DNA of 64,000 nucleotides. It comes from Limonium bicolor. Taxonomy: Eukaryota > Streptophyta > Magnoliopsida > Caryophyllales > Plumbaginaceae. Positions within the stretch are counted from its first letter, which is position 1; each line of letters begins with the position of its first letter. The notes below the pieces were generated by a model. It made no database searches and was not told the DNA's origin. It saw only the letters and a program-made list of their open reading frames with translations. The position numbers and the translations under genes are program-made. Of this stretch, positions 12,020-23,449 are shown one piece after another. Location of the stretch: assembly GCA_023374045.1 (NCBI GenBank), contig CM041777.1:102874046-102938045 (forward strand), given 5' to 3'.

Positions 12020-12405
12020 GGATCCAACAACCACAACAAAATCCTAGCCTACAAGCGTAGCTAGATTATGGGCATCACAATTGTCAAGCCTACAACTTGA
12101 GACCAATAGAATTTAGCTAAGTTTTTGGAAAGGGATAGAACATCATTGATGATGAACTGAACATCAGGTCACAACAGACTCTGCCCTTTTAGAGAATTGA
12201 TGATAAGCAAACAATCTGAATGAAGGTGTACAATTTGGAAACCAAGGTTAATTGTGAGCTCAATGTCTTTTAGGATCGTTTTAGCTTCAATGACTTGTGG
12301 TGCCCAGTGCTCAGATGCTACTCAACAACAATGGCCTGAATCTTACCATTAGAATCGCTGCAGACCACACCGATTCCCGAGCCATTTGGAGAGACGGAAG
12401 GCTAA
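12020..12405 (-). pseudogene. LINE RNase H domain (RVT_3-like), broken
   Basis: Minus-strand translation in shifting frames gives NGSGIGVVCSDSNGKIQAIV, then EAKTILKDIELTINLGFQ, HLHSDCLLIINSLKG and a terminal DAHNLA. This is the plant LINE RNase H pattern. The expected start of the domain (FVDG) lies on the far side of the CACTA insertion near 14420. Stops and at least two frameshifts are present. Confidence 0.8.
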
Positions 12406-14412
12406 CACTACAGTCAAAAGTCCTGTTTAATTACGGAAATGAACCGTAATACATGCGAGCGTCGTCTATACCAAACAAATTTTAATTACAGTTACAAACC
12501 ATAATTTAAAGCCTTTTGGCGCGAACCGAGCGGAGGACTTTAAATTATGGTTTTCTATCATAATTGTAATTTAACGCTCTTCGTTGGGCGCACACCAAAA
12601 GACTTTAAATTACGTTTTTTTCCTACAAACCATAATTTGTAGTGTTTTCTTTTCTTTTTTTTTTACATTTTAAACCTGTAAATATATAAAAACCTATAAA
12701 GCAAAAGCTCCAACAATATCAATACTGATACAAAATATAACTTAACAAAATCAGACAATATTTGTTCAATAAATGTTAACCCAACCAACAACGTAGTAGT
12801 GTCTCTTTCACTATTTATAAGCAAAACAAAATGAGTAATACTTTAGTACAAAACAAAAAGTCTGTAGCAAATTCCAAATGTCTTTAAAAAAATTTCTAAA
12901 CTATCAACCAGACTCGTCAGAGCTTGTTCAGAAATCAGCATCAGCTTCTAATCTCCTGTCTAGTAGTTCTTCCAGCTTGATCTTCACCAATGTGTTGTAG
13001 GAGTCCAACGAGAACTTATATTCATCTAGTGGGAAAGGACATTCTAGGATATCGATCTTTGCACATTTTAGTGGTTTGTGGCTACAACCCTCATCAGTAG
13101 GTGTGGGTAAAGTCCTTGAATCATTAAGGTTCCACCACACGTGTCTGTTGGCGGAGACGTGGTGAGGTCATGCATTGTGTAAATTTTCAGCACCTGTGTG
13201 TCATCGTCCCACCTTTTGTTGTTACATAAATTGAACAGAGAAAATGTTACGATAATGACACATTAACAAATCAGAATGATTAAGAAAATAAAAAACATCA
13301 AGACACTTTACCTTTCACATGTATTCTCTTTTTAATAGGATTATAAGTGATGCCCTTGAACCAAACAGGGCCTCTATGTTAATGGGATCATCCTTGGGAG
13401 TCAAATGACCCTATAACAATTTCCAACGTAAATTTAGGTTATAAGCAAATATTCATCCACGCTACAGACGAACAAATAAACCCATACATATGAAATCACA
13501 TATGAACATTAATCAAGTTGTATGCTTGCGGAACATGGTTTAATCCCACTCCTACAATACATCCACACTACAGATTAACAAAAAACCAAAAAGTTACTTC
13601 ATTTATGTATATATAGAACTTACACTGTTTGTCCGAGAGTACATGTTGATTATTATTGTTTGTGTGTGCGACTTAAACAAGAGTGATGATCTCCGTAGTG
13701 GAAAGCTTCATAAAAAAGAAAGAATAGAAGCAAGAAAAGGGAGGGAGAAGAGAGGAAGAAGCTTACCAATTCGGCTTGAAGCAGAGAGAGTTTCGGCTAT
13801 GGTGAGGGCTTGTAGAAGAAAAGTTACGACTGGACAAGAGAAGGAAAATAAAGAGTATGCACGGGAAGCTGTGAAAGACGACCGACCGATAGGGTAGTAT
13901 GGGTAATTAGTACATACACAGTATTGAAAAACTTAAAAGTCTCAAAAAACACACCCAAAATTAATACCCAATCAACGTAAAACGACATTGTTTTAACTAC
14001 GTTGGACTTTTTAATTACAGTTTCGTTAGAAAATAGTAATTAAAAGATCCGCCTCTTGACTACACGACACCGTCAATGTGAATAGGCGCGTGCGTGGAGA
14101 TACGAACCTGTAGAACAACACCGTCAAGTGAGTAAGAGCGCATGCGGGTCAACGGACTAGATTATGGTTTGTACATGAACCGCAATCTAAAGCCTCGCGC
14201 CAACCTTTAGATTATGGTAACCTTTAGATTATGGTTCTACATATAACCGTAATCTAAAGTCTATTAATCTTACCTGTTTTTCACCCACAACCCACTATAA
14301 ATTAAGTTATATAACGAACCGTGATTAATTACCTCCGTCCCACTAGTTTAGTTACTGTCTATTATATAACCATTATTTAAAAGGTGTAATTTATAGTCTT
14401 TTTCCATTAGTG
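12406..14412. mobile_element. CACTA-type DNA transposon, 2.0 kb, probably non-autonomous
   Basis: The left end reads CACTACAGTCAAAAGTC and the right end is the inverse of CACTAATGGAAAAAGAC. The subterminal regions (12425-12640, 13985-14270) contain repeated short palindromes built from TTAAATTAYGGTT and AACCRTAATTTAA. The insertion cleanly splits the LINE RNase H domain. A 3-bp target duplication is not evident (TAA left, TTC right). Inside are a 70-codon minus frame (12928-13140) and an 84-codon plus frame (13643-13897) that I cannot assign, and no recognisable transposase. Confidence 0.7.
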
Positions 14413-15730
14413 TTCCATCAACAAAGATTTAGAGCTCGTGTAGGTTAGAGTCAACATTCGAGGAAAAATCATGTAAAGGTTGGCTACAAGCTGTGACAAG
14501 GGCGGCATTGCAAAGATAGGAGGCGGCTTGGTCCATACCTTAGAAGAAGGAGAAGATTTTATTATACTAGATTTGGCACCTACCGAACTAGAGGTTCTAT
14601 AGGAGCTTGATAATAGATTCTAGTTTCTCTCTAACCCATTGAAGACAAGTAATCAAGAACCAATCCCTGAAGGTGTGCTCGTCTTGAAGATCCTTTGGCA
14701 TATCAACAATACCAAAACTCCACCACCTTGACTCAACTAGACAGGTAAGAAACACATGAGTTGTGTCCTCAATACCTCCATATAGAGAGCAATGTACATT
14801 GATGTTTGCTCCACAGTGACGCCTAATGTTGGTTTTATAAGAGAGAATATTTTGAAGCAATCTCTACACAAACAACTTGACTCTCCGGGGGGCTCACACT
14901 TACGAACTTTCTTCATGGACGTACCAATGAGACTACGGTAAGAGGAAATAGCTTGTTGTGTCTTGTTTGAAGAGGAGGCCAAAAATTAGGCATATATGGC
15001 TATGAAGGAGCCGTCCTTGGTGCCATTCCAGCCCCATTTATCTGGTTGTGAAGAGCTAGGAATGACTGTGTTCTGGATACGTTCAACATCGTCCGAAGGG
15101 AACCAGTCACGAACTTAATTATTGTCCCAAACATGAATATTCCAATCAATAAGCATGGAGACTTGCCCATTAGTTATGATGTGGTTCAGAAGCTTCCAAG
15201 TCCACGATTTCCCCCATTTATTATCAAAGAGCCAGTGGTCTGTTATTTTGATACTTGAACCATCACCAACCACTCTATGGGTTCCCTTCTGAAATGAGGT
15301 CCAGATTGCTACACAATGATCTCCAAACTGGGCTTGGCCGAGAGCCAATCTTAGCCTCAAGAATGCTCCCATCGGGGAAGTAGCGAGCCTTTACAATTCG
15401 AGACATGAGAAGATGAGGATTATGAATGATTCTCCAACACTGTCTAGCGAGAAGGACTTTGTTGAATAAGTGAAGATCCCAGAAACCCAAGCCGTCCTCA
15501 TCCAAACTTTTACAAAGAGCATGCCAACATCTCAAACAAGTTCCCTTTCAATTAAGAGTACCTGACCACCAAAAGTTTTGAATAGTAGCATGAATCTTCT
15601 TAATCAGGGATGAGAGAAGTTGGATGACACTCATAACATAAGATGGAATGGTCTGCAGAACTGATTTTATAGGGATACACCGGCCTGCTGCTTGTGACAT
15701 AGCACGCGCCCAAGACTGGACTCTTCTATG
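14413..15730 (-). pseudogene. LINE ORF2 C-terminal half: end of RT and zf-RVT region, broken
   Basis: Minus frames give LSQAAGR-like and IKSVLQTIPSYVMSV (about 15600-15700), then GLGFWDLHLFNKVLLARQ (about 15480) and a PVWRSL stretch. A zf-RVT-like segment with DTTHVFLTCLVESRWW follows near 14720. This is the usual order behind the RT core of plant LINE ORF2. The frames are interrupted by stops and shifts. Confidence 0.82.
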
Positions 15731-16208
15731 TAGGGATGACAACGACTTGGTCCATACCTTGGACCCGACCCATCACCTGCAACTTCATCACCTGTCACCC
15801 GCAGGTGAAACTGGTGAACCCGTCACCATTTTTTAGCAAGCGTTTTTAGTCTTTAACACCTTATAAAAGCTTAGTTTTTTTAAAAAATACACTCATATTT
15901 GTTCAATAATACATACCATTACAACTAATATCAACAACATACACAAAACATAAGGTATTGACCAAATATTTCCAAACTATCTCAACAAATATGGAATAAG
16001 TATAATTTATAATTAATATAATACATATGAGTGACGGGTCGAGTGAACGGGTCAAATGATCAGGTGAAAAATGTTTACCCGACCTGACCCATCACCCGTA
16101 CCAGTTTCTCCTGTCACCCGTTTTCACCCATTTTTTCAGGGCTTTCACCTGTTTTAGCGAGTCAGGTGGTCGAGTGAAACGGACACCCGTTAGCCATTGC
16201 CATCCCTA
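15731..16208. mobile_element. hAT-type MITE, 478 bp (family A, copy 1)
   Basis: The termini are TAGGGATGACAACGACTT and GCCATTGCCATCCCTA, imperfect inverted repeats. An exact 8-bp duplication CTTCTATG lies at 15723-15730 and 16209-16216. The element carries GGGTGACGGGT-type repeats and an AT-rich middle. It is the same family as 54506-55047 but inserted in the opposite orientation. No coding capacity. Confidence 0.92.
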
Positions 16209-16216
16209 CTTCTATG

Positions 16217-17458
16217 GACTCTGTCACGGATATAGCCAAAAATATATTTCTTACTTCTCTCAATAGCCGTGGGGAAACCCAAGTAAAGGCACAAGTCCTC
16301 AACTTCCTAAATGTCAAAGCAAGGGCACAAGATTACGGGAGAACATGAGACCATATTTTGCAACATTGATGCTTTACCCTGAAGCCTCTCTTAAATCTCC
16401 AATGAGATGGAGAATCTGAGAGGAATTGTGAGAGTCGGCTCTAACAAAGACAACATAATCATCAACGAAGAAGAGACTAGTAACGTTACAGTTTAAATCT
16501 TTGCATAAGATACCATGAACCATCCCTGAAAGGTTAGCTATTCTTAGGCTTGAGCAAAAGGCTTCCATCCAACAAAAAAATAGGAAAGGGGAGAGTGAAT
16601 CCCCTTGCTGCAGTCCACGGTGTGGATAGAAGCACCTTCTAAAACATCCGTTAATCATGCTTCAAAGAAGACAATAGTTATACACTTACCTACAAGCCTG
16701 ATCCATCTTTCATGGAATCCCATACTTTCAAGAACTCCAAGAATGAAGGACCATTCGACTCTATCAAAGGATTTTGTCATATAAGCTTAAGGGAAAAGAA
16801 GCCTTTCCTAGTAGCATGAGAAGTTTTCATCATATGTAAAGCTCATGAACCGAGACATTGTTGTCAAAGATAAGGCGCCCGGGAACAAATGCTCATTGGT
16901 CTATTGAGATAACCAGATTCATCGTATCTTTAACTCGGTTAACCGAAACTTTAGAGATGATCCATAAAAGGGTATTACATAGAGAAATAGGCCTGAAGGC
17001 GTCCATAAAGAAGGAACTTGTCTTCTTGGGAATAAGAAAAATCTGCGTATGATTAAGGCCAGGGAACATAGCATCCAAATTAAGAACTGCAAGAGATGTT
17101 TACATGAAGTCTGCGACAATAGTATTCCATAAGGACTTGATGAAAGCACCATTTGTGTCATCCAAGCCGAAATCCTTCTTTGGATGCATATCCTTCAAGG
17201 CTGCCATGACTTCCTCTTAGGTGAAATCTCTACCCATGTGAATCTTGTGTTCACGAGGGACTCCGTTTTCAATACACGCCAGCAGGTGAGTGTTTGGATT
17301 CGGGTTTGTGGATTGGAACAACTCTTCAAAATAAAGCCTAGCCATTTCCTCAACCCCCTTTCAACCTGAAATCCGGTCCCCCGGATCATTAAGAAGCTCA
17401 TAGATAAAGTTCTTCCATTTCCAAGCCTGAACTCTATTGAAGAAAAAAGTTGTCTTTT
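16217..17458 (-). pseudogene. LINE reverse transcriptase core, broken
   Basis: Minus-strand frames contain FEELFQSTNPNP (about 17310), LNHTQIFLIPKK with FRPISLCN (about 17000), RGLQQGDSLSPFLF (about 16600) and the catalytic FVDDYVVF (about 16460). These are the conserved blocks of plant L1-type RT. The segment after it reads LYLGFPTAIERSKKYIF, leading into the MITE. Several stops break the frame. The upstream part of RT lies beyond the LARD insertion, from 31319. Confidence 0.88.
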
Positions 17459-17779
17459 TGTAACACCCCATCCAACATTAACACACTTACAATAAACTGC
17501 AGCGGAAATACAAACCTCTTCACATTACTCAACTCGTTGGTGTTACACGCCGTTAACCACCCACATGGCTAACAAGGCTAATACATGTACTTGTATCGGT
17601 CTAATGGACTAGACTCCCGAGCAACTACACGTTACATTTGCGTCCCTTAACAACAACCCATATACTTTATACATTCCAACCGTACCAAGTATTTACAAAC
17701 TAATGCCGATAACAATTTCGGTCTTACTACGCCTACAATGCTTACGCCATTTAAATGGCTACCCATGTATAAACATCTA

Positions 17780-17862
17780 CCCCGTCCTACTCTCGAACGG
17801 CTTCCAGCTCCTTGTACCTGAAATAGAAAAGGAGAGAAAGGGTGGCCCCCAAGGGGCTCAGC
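17780..17862 (-). promoter_or_regulatory. Conserved LTR block (copy in LTR A)
   Basis: On the + strand it holds CCCCGTCCTACTCTCGAAC, then GTACCTGAA and a CCCC-AA-GGGGCTCAGC palindrome. The same three motifs occur at 27087, 46969 and 58234 in other LTRs. On the transcribed (minus) strand the middle motif reads pyrimidine-rich then TTCAGGTAC, like a 3' splice site. Function is unproven; it could act in splicing, packaging or transcript processing. Confidence 0.5.
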
Positions 17863-19540
17863 ACCTTTGCTGGTATGGTAATCCCGCAGCCCACATGCTA
17901 CCGGGCCACGCACAACTAATTGTCGTCTTAGCATGCAGTTGATTATGTTTAAATCATGCGTACAAACCATAAACACACAACACTTTGCATACACCCAACA
18001 ATAGGGCTCAATATATGTCCAACACATCCATGCTTAACAAATCATCCAATGGTTCCTTTAACCCTAGAGCGGCTCTCCTCTAAAACGGAGCTACTTCCTT
18101 AATGAACGACACGTACCCATCAATCGGGTTTTCCTTAAATGCCTCTTGTCACAAACTGGGATTCATTTCCATGATCCACACACTCCATATCCTACAACAT
18201 ATCTCATTCCTCACATAACAAAACATAACAAAACCCTTCTTGTTTCGGCGTACACATGATATCATCGCATTCATTTTAAACACCTAACGTATACATATCA
18301 TAGCATAGCAGGGGAAATTGCTTAGCGCGATAACAACACAAACACCATAAGATCGGTTCACACAAGGAACCTTCCACCATAGTTAGTATATATAGTGAGC
18401 CTAGAGATTATTGCCAACCTCATGCTAAGCTCGTTACCAACCTCGTTACCGCCCAGTTATATCGAACGGTTAACTTAAACCCAAGGTGTGTCGGATATAG
18501 TAATCCCAAGCACACCGAAATAACATTCGTATGCCCCTGTGGCCCGACGTGAGTCAGTAACTAGCTTTGGATAAGCTAAGGGAAGGTAGAAACCAAATTG
18601 GAATACAACCTATACATACACCAAGAGAGCCGAACCGGATATGACATCGACTCCCGTCCATCACACGCGTGGCCGGAACAACCGGACTCCTCACCCCCCA
18701 TTAGTACATATACACTTATAAACAAGTAGTTAGAGATCCATTATGGAGCCTACCACATCCACACACCATACGGTATCATAACCGAGTTAAGCACACAAGG
18801 GAGGTTCACACACTTGCATACAACAACAATATCCAACTAACTCACACATAGCCGTGGTTAGCACGTTCCCAAGGTTTGGGCCGTCAACTCCGAATACCGA
18901 TCACTCATGTGTTCCTAGATTTGGTCAGCTAAGGTTTAACACATATTTGAGGTTAAATGGTATCGGAGGCCAAATTCGCCACATAAATGAATTACTATAA
19001 ACTCATTACATGTTTTAATCTTACAAGGTGGCAAACACTCAGAAAAACATATTGGCATACAAGCCGGTGTAATCCGGTAGGACACAGGTTGCAAGAAAAC
19101 CATACCTGTCACCGGAGTCCACTTTACCACGTCCACTTATGTTCCTCGAGCAATTCTCGAACAACTGATAACATTACATATACGTTTATTAACATCGGGG
19201 TTGCATGATTATTTAATGTCTAATGCTTATAATTTTTCCCGTTAGTTTAGTTACATAACTTTGCATTTTAACTTGATTTACTTTCACATTTATTACAACT
19301 TTTCACCTACTTAATTGTCATTAAAACTCACCTAACATGTCCTAAACAACCTTAGAACACCATTAACCATCAATCCCCAACATACTCATCATTTCCATAC
19401 TTAAACATTTAAATCATCTTACTTAACTTAATCTCTTAAGTCCTTTTATAATTATTTTTCTAATCATCAATACTCTCTTAATGCATACCACTAATACCAC
19501 TTAACATTATTAAAATTAATTAACTTAATTTTTTTTTAAG

Positions 19541-19663
19541 GTCCGACCGACCCACCGACCGACCCACCCCTGGGTAGGTCGGCTGCAGAGAACATCCAAA
19601 TTCACAGTTTCAGCCCGACCGACCCAGACTGGGGTCGGTCCCCTGGTAGGTCGGCTGCTGCAG
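19541..19663. repeat. GGTCGGTC palindrome array in LTR A
   Basis: Several GACCGACCC words face GGGTCGGTC words, so the RNA or single strand could fold into stacked hairpins. It lies about 2.08 kb from the TGTAAC end of the LTR. A matching array is at 28819-28939 in the sister LTR. Confidence 0.75.
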
Positions 19664-22046
19664 AAACTTCCCTTTCATTGTCAAACCTTCTCCAAATTTT
19701 TCCTCAAGCCTCCTAATGTGTTCTAACATCATTGGCACATCAAACACACTTTAGCCATGCACTGAACTCTTTAAATCACACACCAAAACCATCTTATCAT
19801 TCACAAATTTCTTACAAAATTCTTAGCACTTGGAATTTTTCTCCTTAAGATTTCTAAGTGGTATTTCACCAATAATGACCACTATACCAAGGTGTTTCCT
19901 CTACACCTTAACATCATATCTCAAACTTCTTTTCTTACTAATTAAATCTCCTTTTTCACATCTTACCTAAACATCACTTCTTCCTTATTCATCAATCATT
20001 ACCTATACCTTATAATAACTTCTCCAAGACTTGACACACCCTAGAAACACTCATTTGATTTCTAGAACTTCCAAGATAATGCCTAAATCCTTGTAACACC
20101 TTAATGCACGTTTTCTTCCTTAGTGAAACATTTACTCATTCCTAACAATTCCTAGTTCACCCAAGTTCATTCAAGCACTTAAAACTCCTTATACATTTTA
20201 CAAACTTTGCCATGGGTTCTCTTAGCACATCCTCATTCCAAGGCTCATAGTTTTCACCATTAAACACTCAAGAACACCTAAATCCATCAAAAACACCATC
20301 ACACACAAGACTTCACCAAATTTACACTACATCACAATATAGTGCATAGCTTAAATTGCTTGGCACTTAGGCCCTTAAATAGCATGGCTCTTAGGCCCTT
20401 AAATTGCTTAAACCTTAAACACTGAATTTCCACAATATATAAGCCTTTGACCTGCAAATACAACCAACAAGACATATGTCCTTTTACTAGTCTCCTTGAG
20501 AACATTTTCCTAAGTCATGTACCATTAGCTCTTTAGGTAGTTTTAACAAGCATTATTAGCTCTTTTCTACTAAGGCATTAAACCACATTAGGTTAGTATA
20601 TTTACCTCTTTTCCACACAAACTTCTTTCTTGTTTCCTTATAAAACCGGTAAGGTATTTGATTCCTTGCCCAGTTCTAAACAATATACAAACATCATAAT
20701 GAGTATTCAAGCTTTAGGCTTCATCTCATTGTAAACCCTAGTTACATATATTATCTTAGGGCATTAAAATGGTGTTTGACCTTGGAATGGAAAGAGAGCT
20801 TGAATGAGTATCAAGAGAGGACTCCTCCTAGCCCTTGGAAGATTCAAATGGAGCTAAAACAAGCAAGGTAAAAACACCATTGTGAGGTGAATTTTCGGAC
20901 AACACAAAACATGGAGGAAACATCATTTTCTTTGAGTTTCCTTACCTTGAAGCAAAGGAGAACAACAAGGCATGAAAATATGAGCTCAAGCTCCTTCAAT
21001 GGTGAATATCCATGGCACCGAAATGAAGCTTTTGATGATTTGAAAAGATAGAAGTGAAGAGCTTGGTCTAACTAAGACAATATGGTCTTAGAATTTGATT
21101 TGGAGCATTAATGAACATTTGGTGAGCAATTGAAGTTAGAGAAGAGAGGGGCTGTAGCAAGCTCGGTTCTGGTTGGGAGAATAGAGGAAGAACACGGTGG
21201 GAAGGCAAGGAAATGAAGAGGAGAGGTGAGAGGTCTCACTTTTGCAAGATATTAAGCTTAAAAGCAAATAGTAACTTTACTTTATTTCTTTTTTTTTCTT
21301 TAGTTGGATGACTAGGTTGGTGACTCCCCACCTTAAAAACCGTGGCCCCTTCAATATAACATATATATGGCCTTTGTTGACCAATTAAACAACTTATGTT
21401 GACTTATAACTTAAACTAGCACTATTTGAGCACTATTCACATAACAAGGCACATATTTGTGAAAATTTTGATTTCCCATTGATATAGACTTCCAAATGTG
21501 ATACTATATAGTACACATGTTAATTAAAGAGTAATGATGGACATTTAGCCATTCAAAACTCATTTACAAGACAATTTTTCAAAAACGTGCTTTAAGACTC
21601 CTTAAAGCATTTTTGTGTTTTAACTTGTTTTCAAGCTTGGTTTTCTTTGGTAATTGATTTAATATGTTCATTAACATATTTATAAGATATAGGTATGACC
21701 ATTAGGTCTTATACAAATTTATCCCAAGCTTAGAGCACATTTTAGCCCATATTGACCTTAAGGTACTTATTTGTATTTTGTTTGGTTTCATTGTCTACCA
21801 AGGTTTCCTAAGGAATTAATTAGCCTTATAAAATCATAATTTAATATTATCAAATCTTGATAGGCTCTTTGGGTCCTAGCCAATTTCACTCCAATCTTAG
21901 AGCATGTTTTGCTCAAACCGTGTCTTAGTGTTTATTGTGTTTTACTATGGTTTAAACTATACACTGATGTTCCTAAGGCACCTTTTAGCCTTTAGATACC
22001 ATATTTAAACATTTAAACAACATACCAAGGTTTGGGGTATTTCAAT

Positions 22047-22060
22047 CTACCCCCTTAAAA
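22047..22060 (-). other. Polypurine tract of the LARD-like element
   Basis: On the minus strand it reads TTTTAAGGGGGTAG, followed by AT and the 3' LTR start TGAAATACCCC. This is the standard position and composition of the plus-strand primer in plant gypsy-type elements. Confidence 0.85.
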
Positions 22061-22160
22061 GAACTTCGTCCTCAAGTTCACATTTCCACGCATCATTGGA
22101 TTAGAATACGGGAATTACTTTCGAAATTAACTTCCATTACCAAACACTCTTTACATCCAA

Positions 22161-22386
22161 CCTCAGACTTGACGGTCCGGGCCACATATCCACATCCATA
22201 CATAACCACCTCGTAACTTACTTACATGATTACCTCGGACTCAATGGTCCGGGTACCTTAATAACATTACACTTACTAACAACCCTCAGACTCTCAGGTC
22301 TGGGTAACAATACAACAGTTAGACTCATAGGTCTGAATAACATAACACTTTCGAAACTACCACATTAGGACTCAAGGTCTAAAATA
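22161..22386. repeat. Short degenerate tandem repeat near the LARD 3' end
   Basis: Five copies of a unit resembling CCTCAGACTTGACGGTCCGG (22161, 22232, 22284, 22320, 22367) recur at uneven spacing of roughly 35-70 bp. Each has a GACT...GGTC partial palindrome. Confidence 0.6.
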
Positions 22387-23434
22387 ATATTCTTACTCAT
22401 ACCACACAACATGTCTTAGCATGTATAACAAACAGAAATACATTTTCCATCTCTTCATGGGCTCCAGTCCCATGTTGAGTACATATACACAGTGATCCCG
22501 CAGAACCCGGTCGCGATGGACACCTTCTGGTCCCCGTTTCTTTGGGAGATCAAAACATTCACTTAATTTTTAACATATATACTTCTCATGTCACCGGTCC
22601 GAAGACAAAGGCTCATGCGTCCTCAGCTCGTGAGCAAGTACACAAAATATTCTTTACTAGGTTAAGTATAAGAGAATCCTTTATTCAAAATATTAATCGA
22701 TTGTTTGAAAACACCAATTGAAAATCCTTTTGAAAACACAACACAACTCCAAGTCCAATTTATGCTCTTCGTATCTTTCTTAACATGGCTATTTGTAATC
22801 ACTTATAGGGAGCTTCAAGAATCATCCAACACTGATGTGATCAGCATCGGTGTTGAACTATCTTTCCACCCCAATTTGTGTTCGGCTTCCCTTGATCTCA
22901 TGATAATCAAGTTTCACCTCCCACTTCATTTTCAACCAACAACTAATTCAAGCATATCCCATTTTCCATCTTTAAATCCTTCTAGTCATAATCATTACAT
23001 CTCCAAAGGATAGAGCTCCGTCTATCAATCATCACCCAAATCCAACTTAATTCAAGTTACCTAGGGAATTTAATTCTCACTAGGTTCTATGTCGGTCTCA
23101 TACCCCTTCATAAATCACCACACTGTATATATATACATATATTTTTATCAAAATACAATACATGGTTTACATTTATGCACCGTCGGGGTTTTAGTTCCCC
23201 GGGAGTTTCTTTACTCCCTTCCACTTGTACTCTCACACACCACTGTTAACAAAATAACACACTTCCCACAATGGTATTCACATCTTCTGTGCGCAATTAC
23301 CACAATTTAACCACGAATGAATGCGTATGTTTATATAACACACGCGCCAACCATCATAGCAAATCATTTTTGTGCTATGCACAACATAGTTCACGTACAC
23401 TTGTACGGTAAAACACACTAAGCGGCTTTGCGCT

Positions 23435-23449
23435 CTACCCCCCTTAAAA
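23435..23449 (-). other. Second polypurine-like tract inside the LARD interior
   Basis: The minus strand reads TTTTAAGGGGGGTAG, almost identical to the real tract at 22047-22060, and it is followed by AGCGC instead of an LTR start. It could be a central polypurine tract or a scar of a former LTR junction. Confidence 0.5.

Larger units (their letters stand above)
17459..22044 (-). repeat. 3' LTR of the LARD-like element (LTR A, 4586 bp)
   Basis: It runs from TGTAAC to ATTTCA and aligns end to end with 26766-31318. It contains the conserved block near 17780-17862 and the GGTCGGTC palindrome array at 19541-19663. The 126-codon minus frame at 17647-18027 is a by-product of the LTR: its 5' part differs in the sister LTR through frameshifting gaps. 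Differences from LTR B are mostly 1-3 bp gaps. Confidence 0.92.

Noticed and set aside
17647..18027. 126-codon minus-strand frame, with a related frame at 26954-27328 and partly at 58155-58421, which might be a conserved LTR-coded protein.
   Set aside because: The frames diverge in one half by frameshifting gaps between sister LTRs, and LTR C lacks the frame. The similarity is explained by the conserved DNA block, not by protein selection.
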